Assembly (NCBI GenBank): GCA_043228905.1
Contig: JBHGNT010000004.1
Coordinates: 11,098,001 to 11,162,000, forward strand
Reading direction: 5' to 3'
Source: Azolla caroliniana
Lineage: Eukaryota; Polypodiophyta
Length of the DNA stretch: 64,000 nt
The notes under the pieces were generated by a model. It did no database searches. It was given only the letters and a program-made list of their open reading frames with translations, and had not been told where the DNA came from. Positions 56,060-64,000 of this stretch are shown here, piece by piece. The position numbers and the translations under genes are program-made. Position 1 is the stretch's first letter; every line of letters begins with the position of its first letter.

Positions 56060-58750
56060 GTATGTATGACCCAAATCCTAGACACGTGCCTGCCTTAATA
56101 TGTATGATGTTATATTCATATGGGCCATGCATTATATTTCTATGCATTTTGGGGCATCTAATGGGCATGTGCATGCATTGTCGTAGTGCAGTATGCACAT
56201 GTGCCGGTGATGCATGCATAGGTAGAAGATTTTGCATGTATAACAATGTGTTTATGTATGATATGGATAGATGTGTGGCGTGTGTGCATGGGACTCATTT
56301 GGTTGTCTCATTGTGTATGCATCTATGCTTGTGCGTGTGCATCAATGTATGCACACATGTGTATTGTATATGCGCCAATGCCCATATGTGTAGATGTTGT
56401 GCATGTGACACTTTGTTCGTCTTTAACTTTGTTGCTCTTATCTTTTGTGTCTTTGTCTTTGTCTCCATCTACATCTAGGTCTTTGCCTAGCTAGGGATGC
56501 TTTTAATGAAGAAACATGTTAACCTGCACAAATGACTAAATTGATCATTCATGCAAAATCCTATTCTAGAACTTTAACAATGTTAGCTCACCTATGATGA
56601 TCTTAAGCCATCATGCAATTGATAAAAGCATCCTATTCATTTTACTTTTTCATTTTTCATTGTATATTGATATAACATCACCGACCCATTTTCATCATGT
56701 TCATTAGCACTAGTAATACCATCCTATGTACCTCGATTGACATCTAATCAATGAAGTGTGCAACCAAAGAGTAAATGAAGTGTCGCTCAACAACATTGCT
56801 TTTTATATGCACCCTATTTCAAAGATGTTTTGGTGATGTGGAGGATTAAGTAGTTGGATTGAGATCATAATGTACAATATTTTGTAAAGTTTCATGATGT
56901 AAAACTACACTTATTGATTATACACAACATCGCTCATTGCTTAGACTTGAACCCGTATCGGTAATGTTGCAAAAGACAAGAACATTATCATTAATGTTGC
57001 TTAGACTTTCGATGTTAATTGAGATTGCCATCTCACCTCAATCACATGATGATATGTGGGAATTGCAACTGCCGTAGTGATTTAACTAACATACCTCTTT
57101 GTGGCTTTGGCATTTATATGTTTAAAGAAGAATTGTAAAATGCATGTTCACAAATGGCTGGTTTGAAGTAATAAAGGATTGCTTTGGTGCACTTGAGAGC
57201 TTAACTTGTGGGAAACTCATTTTCCCTCAATGGAGGAACTTTGGGGCTATTTGTTGACCATTTGGAATGATGTGCAATTCAACTTGTGCTTTTGAGTGAT
57301 CATGGCTCTACCATCGAGTGATGGTCTTCAAGGATTTTTCGGCCTAGAAATTGGAGCACCAAAAGTGAAATATTTCCCTATTTTGTCCACATGTTGAATC
57401 CCTAATTTAGGCATAGGGATCACGGTAAATTGGCGTTGGGTTCGAAACTAAATTGATCTTAGCTATGGTCAATTTAGCCATGAGCTTGAAGGGACTCTCT
57501 AAAGACAACCAGCAACAAATAGTTGCTTGTCAACAAAGGGTATTAGCCTTCAGGGCAAAGAAGTACAAAAGAAGCAAGCAACGGGGCTATTGTTCATTGA
57601 TGTAACATGTGTAATCAATGCTACTTGGTATATTTGTCCCGAACAACTACCAAATCTTGAGACAAAGCCTAGGTTTCACACTTAACCACCAGTCCCCAAA
57701 ATACCCCCATTGCTCATAACATATAAAGATATTTTAATAACCCTCCCCCCCCCCCCCCCCTTAACCATACACACATGTGCACAAATGTATGCACATACCT
57801 ACACACACATCGTATAACTACAATTACACAAACACATTCACGTAAATGAAAAATATACATTAAAAACCTACACACTCTTATTTAGAGTGAGCACAAACAT
57901 ACATGAACATATATACACACATTAATTGAGGTTAACGCTTATTATTACACACATTTGCACCTACATGACGACTCACAAATATTTAATTATGGAGGCATAA
58001 TCACACACAAAAGCATGTACATTGGTCGTTACATACACATACACATGAGATTGCACATGCACACAACCACCCCCCTTATATTATTAACATTCAAGTGGAA
58101 AACGTGAAAGTGTGCACACACACCTTAATAACAAAACACGTACACAATTTACACAAACACTAACTACTATATATATATACACACATTAACACACACTCTC
58201 ACGACTACATACAACATAAAGAATCTTACGACTACATACAACATAAAGAAGAGACATACACGAAAAGCTTGAACCAAAGAGAAGATATTTTCAAGATGCA
58301 CGAACAAGTGCCAACTTATTTGTTTTGAATCTCGCAAACATTCATCGATATTGCCACCAACCTCATCTTCCTTGGTTTAGGACTTTGGTAGACTTACTCT
58401 ACATTTCACATGCACATGAGAATTTAAGTGACATCTTTGAGAAAAAGTTGTTGCAATTCAAGGGATTATGGTTTATTAGAATACTTATTGTTATTGTGCA
58501 AATTCACCACTGAAAGTATCGTCCAAATATTAAAAGTTTCTTTTAATAAAAGATATCCATTCATTAACATAAGCAATTTACAGAGTTTCGATTCTTAAGT
58601 GATCGTCGGAGGGAACAACCATCTTGGTGGCTGAAAGTGCCAAAAAGGATTTCCATCCTTCGAGGACATAAGTGGAGTAACTTTATACAAAGTAAGAAAC
58701 TAATGATGTTAAGAAATTTTATCTTTAGAATCTCCAATAATATAATCCCA
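56060..58750. other. Intergenic DNA, no gene seen
   Basis: AT-rich with TGTATG/ACACAC-biased stretches (56100-56400, 57770-58240) and a run of 16 C at 57745-57760. No frame shows a protein family. Confidence 0.45.
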
Positions 58751-58799
58751 TTATCCCTTTAAAGTATGAACCATGTCCAACAAAATATTACTTACCAAT

Positions 58800-59660
58800 T
58801 CAACTAGTGAGGCTCAAACTTGATGAACAACGAGAGAGCAACAGGCCTTCAGGATGTAGTATACAATAGTACTACTCATTATCTCCCATAATGGTCAAAC
58901 CTCCTTCCTTCTACCTAAAAATTGCATGGACACTAATGGAAGTACTCAACGCACAAGTAACCACTACATATGAAATATTTGCCATGATTGTTTTCTTCCC
59001 CATAGGTTAACTCAAAATTTAGCAAGAAACTTCAGAGTAATACCATGTTGACTCCAATACAAAAATGCAGTTGGTAAAACATCAAGTTCGATATTAGCCT
59101 TTGTCTTAATTATTCATCATAATGAGTAGGGTAGTTTTATTGCGGAGCAATCCATGTAAGACTTGCTTCCATGCAAAAAAATAGTTCGAATAAATTTGTC
59201 CTCCCATCCATGAGATGATGGTATTCAGAAATTTTCTCTAAATATCCAACCTACATCCTTCGACTAGGGTGCACCTAAACGAGAAGAGCATTTAGAACAA
59301 CGATTGAGCAACAATACTTTCCATACCTTTTAGCTGGGATTAAATCCTCTAATAATCAATTTAGTTAACAATGTTTTGGTTTGGTCTATTAGATCAGTAA
59401 TACCTAATCCTCCTTTGAAACAAGGTAAGGTGATTACATCCGTTTAACTTTAGATCCAACACGACCCTCAATTTTTCCAGATCACAAGAATATTCAAATC
59501 AATCTCCATATTTGCAAGATGCATGATTTGGAAAAGATCCAACAAGGCAAAACATACCATGTTGTTGCCAATAAAACTCGGTTGGCAACTATAATTTGAC
59601 CTACGAAAGACAACTTGGTTGAACTCCATAATAACAACTTTTTCCTTTATTGACATAAGA
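58800..59660 (-). pseudogene. Remnant of a non-LTR retrotransposon (LINE-type RT)
   Basis: On the minus strand, heavily decayed frames contain CFKGGLGITDLIDQTKTLL (about 59420-59360). This resembles the GGLGxxDLxxxNKALL motif C-terminal to the RT of plant LINEs, and weaker LINE-like sequence lies on either side. Many stops, and no ends could be set. Confidence 0.45.
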
Positions 59661-59666
59661 GGGGTG

Positions 59667-61290
59667 TGTCGAATACGGCCTTCTAATGGACGTATTCACA
59701 CTGTTCCATTTGGACATACTAGATTTTATGCAATTTATATAAATAGTGGAAAGGGTAGTTGCCTTAAGTCAGTTGGTATTTAAACTGAATCTTGTAACCT
59801 AGTTTTAAGATTGGTTTTGGTTGTTCATTTCTTTTGAATAATACCATTACATTGTCTTGTACCGAACTTTGTTGTCTTCTCTTTGTACATGCTCATTGAT
59901 ATTGCCTTATGACTCAGTTGTCTCATGTTCACAATTTGTTTCCTCGTATTCTCTGAAGATCTTCATCTCCAAGAGAGTTGGTTTTGTTCTGCATCTTGAT
60001 GGTTGGATCTAACATCTGGTACCAGAGCTTGGTGTTTCTTGATTCTGCAACCGATCGTCTTCTTGTCTTCATCAACATCTCTTTTCTTGGCAACCCTTGA
60101 AGGTCCTCCAACGATATTTGCTTGATAGAATAGATTTAAGATTTCAGTTCGATTGAAATCTTTTGGCCAACACCTCTCTACAAGATCTTTTTTGCTTTAG
60201 AAGAAACAACCACAGGTCTGCACTTCATTGTGTTAAATCACCTATAGAGTAGGCCAACCGGCCACTCTTTGTCTTCATGATTGTAACCGCTCGAAGTGAG
60301 ACTCCAAATCGAACGGCCACTCTCGTGCTCTATTCGGTTAGACAACAATTGATCAGGCCATTCGGCACTGTTCATCTGCTTGTCGTAACCATCCGGAGTA
60401 GATTAGGCCCCAGGAACAACCCCCATCTATGCTTCATTCGACTAGACAACATTCGGAAAGACCAGTCAGATTTGTTCCTTTTGTCATTATAGCCACCCGA
60501 AGCAGGATCGGCTTGGAAAACGGCACAAAGACACATAATATGCGATTGGTCTAAGAAATCAACAATCGAATTCAGATCGATAGTTAACTAAGCTCAACTT
60601 GGCTAGGGGACATTCGGGAAGACCAATTGGCTCAGTCCCTCCAATCACAATAGCCAATATGAGCAAGCTTTGTACCCAACTATCATCCGAAATCTAATCG
60701 GCTAACCAATTAGCGCTTTCGTGTCCAACTCGGCTAAGTTGATCGACCATAGCCACTTTGGGCAGAGCCCGCCAATAGTCGAAGTTGATTAGACTCACAT
60801 CCAAATTCGACTAAGAACGATATCGGGTGAGCCAGTTGATTGCACTCCACCATTGTTTGTCGTCAACTCCAGACAGAGCCTAGTAAACTAACACAAAATG
60901 GCATCAACATTCAACTCATCAGAGATGAGTCTAAGGAAGTTCTACGGATCGAACTTCAACTTTTAGAAGGAGCAGATGTAGGACTATTTGATAGTCAAGG
61001 GTCAGATTGACCCAATTGAGACAGAAAATGCTCCACAAGGATACAAGCCGAATGAGCGGACAAAGCTAGAAAAAATTGTCCTCGAGCCACCATTCGGATG
61101 CATTTGTCAGAGTTAGTGTACTTCACAGTGCAATCGTGTTCGACTGCCTTCCAACTATGGAAGACACTCTCAGACACCTATGAAAAGAAGGTCGCCGCCA
61201 CAAAGATATATTTGATTAGGGGCCTTTACAACCTTTCGATGAAAGAATCAGACTCGGTCAAGGCACACCTCAATGAGTACAAAAGCCTAA
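59667..61290 (+). mobile_element. Copia-J: 5' end of a copia element (same family as Copia-B gag)
   Basis: A 348-bp LTR at 59667-60014 (TGTCGAATACGG...GGATCTAACA) carries TATATAAATAG near 59739 and is followed by PBS TGGTACCAGAGC at 60017-60028. A long leader follows, then gag from 60898. Gag ends abruptly at 61290 where a family-A LTR begins, with no continuation found. It is therefore truncated. Confidence 0.8.
60898..61290 (+). pseudogene. Copia-J gag N-terminal part
   Basis: Starts MASTFNSSEMSLRKFYG, has two early stops (TAG near 60964 and TAG near 60976), then QLWKTLSDTYEKK and GLYNLSMKESDSVKAHLNEY, a typical UBN2 gag. It stops at the LTR junction at 61290. Confidence 0.85.
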
Positions 61291-61704
61291 TGTTGAGCGA
61301 GCAAGCTCAATTGGATCCGAATCGGTATCCGGATACAACCGGCCGGATCGGTGAGCCAGATCGGAGAGCTAGATTCGAGCGGGAACCAGAAACCTAGTAC
61401 TAGCCTAGACTACTAGGTAATCATTGTCTTGTAGTTAGTGTCAGTCGCTCGTATGAGCATTGAAGTACTTGTTATTACTTCTGCCAGTCCTTTATGGACT
61501 TTGTATAAATAATGTTGTTATAGCACATTGTATGTACACAGAGTTTTATAGTTATTTTGAATTGAATTTATGTTCTGCTCTCTCTCTCTCTCTCTCACTT
61601 GCGTATACTCTCTATGTATTAAGCTTCTCCATTAAACCTCTTATTCTCTGTTGCTATCCGGTTGAGCCGGTTCTGTTTAACGCTTCCGCACGTTAACATC
61701 GACA
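61291..61704 (+). repeat. LTR of a truncated family-A copia element (Copia-M)
   Basis: 414 bp starting TGTTGAGCGA, similar to the Copia-A LTR. PBS TGGTATCTGAGTGCGAGG follows at 61705, then a leader and the first codons of gag (MDRGMA-like near 61800). The element is lost after about 61850, so this is a truncated 5' end rather than a clean solo LTR. Confidence 0.8.
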
Positions 61705-61849
61705 TGGTATCTGAGTGCGAGGGTTGAGAACCTCTGCAGCTGACACTTGCTTTCGTAGACGAATCTGGAACCCGATAACAATGGACAGAGAGAAGATATG
61801 GACAGAGGAATGGCTCAGAATTGGGAGTTATGAAGGAAATACTGTACAA

Positions 61850-62120
61850 TGCTACTCAAACGCAGACGAAGAAGAAATGCCAAATAGGAATTTCACTATT
61901 TCTTCGAGAGAAAACCCTTTACAAAATAGGACTCTTTGATTGTCCCCCCCCCTCCATGACAATAATCCTCCCCTCTTATACTAAATTGATGTCATTACAT
62001 GTAGGCCACATGGCACACACCTAGAGAAGCTTGTGCATGTGCGCGATATAAAGCATGTGGGCCATGTGGCACACATGTAGAGAAACTTTGCATGTGCGTT
62101 CTTTGAGTCTAGAATGTAAA
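61850..62120 (-). other. Probable 3' end of Ty3-K
   Basis: On minus a purine tract AAGAGGGGAGGATTAT ends at about 61962, followed by TGTCATGG, an LTR-like start. The opposite LTR end is not defined. Between the purine tract and the ORF end a ~54-bp segment (GGCCACATGGCACACA...GCATGTGCG) occurs twice. Confidence 0.45.
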
Positions 62121-64000
62121 TCAACTCCAATGAGTCGAATCAGGTGGATCTCCAAGGAGTGTTGGGTCACCGAACCAAGTCGAGATGCGTGGTTGTAGTT
62201 GAGGCAAGTGTGGAATCGTGGTGGCACCAATCGGTCGTATCCCTTTATGACATGCACCCCCTCCTAATATGCACATCCTCCGGTATGTGCCAAGTGGAGA
62301 AAATTCAACCAAAGTCTTCTTTCCTTTTCTTTGAACATTTGATGCATGCCAATCATCTTCATTCAATTTCGGAATCGACATGAGAGACATCTTCTCCCCT
62401 TCAAACTTCTCGTTTACTTTCTCTCCTAGACGAGTATCATGTGATGAAACTATCGTTACCGCTTCTAATTGGATACTTGTAGTTGCCACGTCATGGACCA
62501 TCTCTTCTTCAACATCTTCTTCCCAATTCGAATTAGCTTCCACGGATCGTTCATCTTGCAAAATGTCAGGAACAAGAGAGACTCTTTGTTTAAAGAGTTT
62601 AATTCGTTTACCAGTAATCGGAATTCGAAGAAGAGTTCCATCAAATTTTGACAAGATATATGTTCCATTTTGCCGGACTTCTACCACTCGATACGGCCCA
62701 AACCATCAATGATAGAATTTTCGAATAGATTTGTGTTGATGCTCAAGGTTACTATCAAACACCAAAACCCAATCTCCTTTTTCAATGGGAATTGTTGTAC
62801 ATTTTAGGGTTAGGGTTAATGGTAGTGATGGTGATCGATGATGAAGATATACATGGTGTAATAATGAAGATGATGGAGAGTATGATGGTGAGAGAGATCA
62901 TGAAGATGCAAGACAAGCATTGCGAAGCATTGTGGGGTGGGGGGTGGTGCCTAGAATGGCTCCACCCCCCTCCCAAGGGGGTTCAACGTTAAGGGGGAGG
63001 GAAGAGAGAGAGAAATGACAAGAGAGAGATTGAGAGAGAAATGGTTATTGTTTTCATTCATTCCCCATAAGGGGTTAAATAGGTACAAAAGGGTAGATAC
63101 ACAAGGGTGCAAGCCCCTTGGGCATTCACACCTCTTTGTATCCACCACACTCACACTTACATTCACACTCATAATCGTATAAGATTACACATACATTACA
63201 TCTTTCACCCTCACTTATCAATCACCCGTACATCTCGTACGATAACAGGAATATTCCGAATTCGATGTGTCTTGTCAAATAGATCCTTATTCTTCAATCA
63301 AACTTCTTGTTGTTTCCTGGCAGCTTCAGCTATATCCTCTGGCCTATTCTCTAATTGCCAAATCCGAATAGCCAACAAATCTTCACGTTCCATCTGATCT
63401 TCCCAAGGTAAAACTCCCCAAGTGGGAATCATCCGCTCCATAGGCATAATAGGCTTCTGACCAAAAAGTAGTTCCGATGGCATAAATCCCGTAACAGAGT
63501 TGTGAGTGCATCTATCAGCCTAGAGAGCATAAGGAAGCATGTCAGGCCACATAGAAATTCGGCCATCACATGCTTTGACCAAATCTTTCACAATCGGACC
63601 ATGGCCCCTTTCCACTTTACCATTTCCCTTCGGATTATATGCAGTAGTCAAAGTCAATTGGATCCTGAATCTTTGGAAGAACATTCGAGCCTCATTTGAA
63701 TCAAGCTCCCCTCGATCTGTTACAATCTGCCCAACATTACCATATCTACAAATTACATCCTCTAATAAAACCTTTAGAACGGCCGATGCAGAATTGTTTC
63801 GGAGAGGTCTTCCTTCCACTTGGTTGGACAAATCCTCTCGAGCAAGAACCAAGTATTTCATTTGATTTCGACCAGAGGGCATATGAACTATATCCACCAT
63901 CCACTTATAATGCAACACAGGTGAGTACGTAGGATGTACCTCATCTCTCACCCTATAATCAAAATACATTTGACATTCAATGCATGATTCCACATACCTT
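62121..64000 (-). pseudogene. Ty3-K integrase and pol C-terminus, running off the window
   Basis: Integrase core on minus: WMVDIVHMPSG (Asp), IVTDRGELDSNEA (Asp), YNPKGNGKVERGHGP (Glu), then a TAG after MLPYAL, GFMPSELLFGQKP, and DKTHRIRN. After solo LTR 62793-63247 it continues IPIEKGDWVLVF, a stop, WFGPYRVVEVRQNGTY and ITGKRIKLFKQR, then an acidic tail to 62121. No chromodomain. The style is unlike the other Ty3 elements here. From memory it resembles elements common in fungi, which I cannot verify. Upstream domains lie beyond 64000. Confidence 0.85.
62793..63247. repeat. Solo LTR in Ty3-K integrase
   Basis: 455 bp, TGTTGTACAT...ACGATAACA, with exact TSD GGAAT at 62788-62792 and 63248-63252. 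Removing it rejoins HRIRN to IPIEKGDW of the integrase in frame. The orientation of the family is not known. Confidence 0.9.

Noticed and set aside
55709-56494. Tyr/Met/Val and Cys/Val repeat proteins upstream of the phosphatase
   Set aside because: They follow TG, TATG and TATATG microsatellites in several frames at once, which real coding sequence would not do.
57745-57760. Possible assembly gap or vector joint at the poly-C run
   Set aside because: Flanking sequence is continuous in composition and no vector-like sequence is seen; a simple homopolymer is sufficient.
62800-62820. Telomere-like TTTAGGGTTAGGGTT sequence
   Set aside because: Fewer than three imperfect units, located inside a solo LTR with its own TSD.

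Overview
The window is plant nuclear DNA. It holds two interrupted or spliced host genes, a plant-type lpxK at 499-9489 (+) and an MKP1-like dual-specificity phosphatase at 54066-55664 (-). About two thirds of the sequence is LTR retrotransposons stacked inside one another. Spliced genes with GT/AG introns, long microsatellites and large nested LTR elements point to a big land-plant genome. The species cannot be named. The retroelement types (a Tf1/sushi/Tcn1-like chromovirus and a non-chromovirus Ty3 element with a 3' extra ORF) recall non-flowering lineages, but that is only a hint.

Layout. 1-498: upstream DNA with CA and GA microsatellites. 499-9489: lpxK in eight exons, with a decayed Copia element (1781-7053, TSD GATTG) in intron 3. 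9490-12300: intergenic, with six ~116-bp tandem repeats. 12310-52241: one nested cluster of retroelements. 52242-54065: intergenic. 54066-55664: phosphatase gene, with microsatellites in its 5' region. 56060-59660: mostly empty DNA plus a LINE remnant. 59667-61960: the 5' end of a Copia element cut by another Copia 5' end. 61960-64000: a Ty3 integrase region interrupted by a solo LTR and running off the window.

The nest was read from target-site duplications. Copia-H (-) was entered by Copia-B (-). B was hit twice: Copia-A (TACAC) landed in its gag, and Copia-D (AAACA) landed in its 5' LTR. D's 5' LTR was hit by Copia-E (ATTAG). E was hit by solo LTR F in gag, by a solo LTR of family G in RT (AACGY), and by Ty3-C in RT (TCYGG). 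Ty3-C was hit in its integrase by chromovirus G (GGTTC). The deepest path is therefore H > B > D > E > C > G. A carries a further hAT-like insertion with an 8-bp TSD.

The most notable unit is chromovirus G (33177-38836, -). Its two 427-bp LTRs are identical, and gag and pol are intact. It has a -1 frameshift signal (GTTAAAC plus a stem 6 nt downstream). Its primer-binding site matches no common tRNA but is complementary to 12 nt of its own LTR, and those 12 nt begin 33 nt after a TATA box. That arrangement fits self-priming as in the Tf1/sushi group. The LTR edge also carries a tRNA-like module that recurs, in a different version, in the LTR of the unrelated Copia-B. Ty3-C has a single-frame gag-pol of about 1,944 codons and an extra ~880-codon ORF downstream of integrase. 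All 16 of its in-frame stops that I found are TAG or TGA, as expected from CAG and CGA decay by cytosine deamination.
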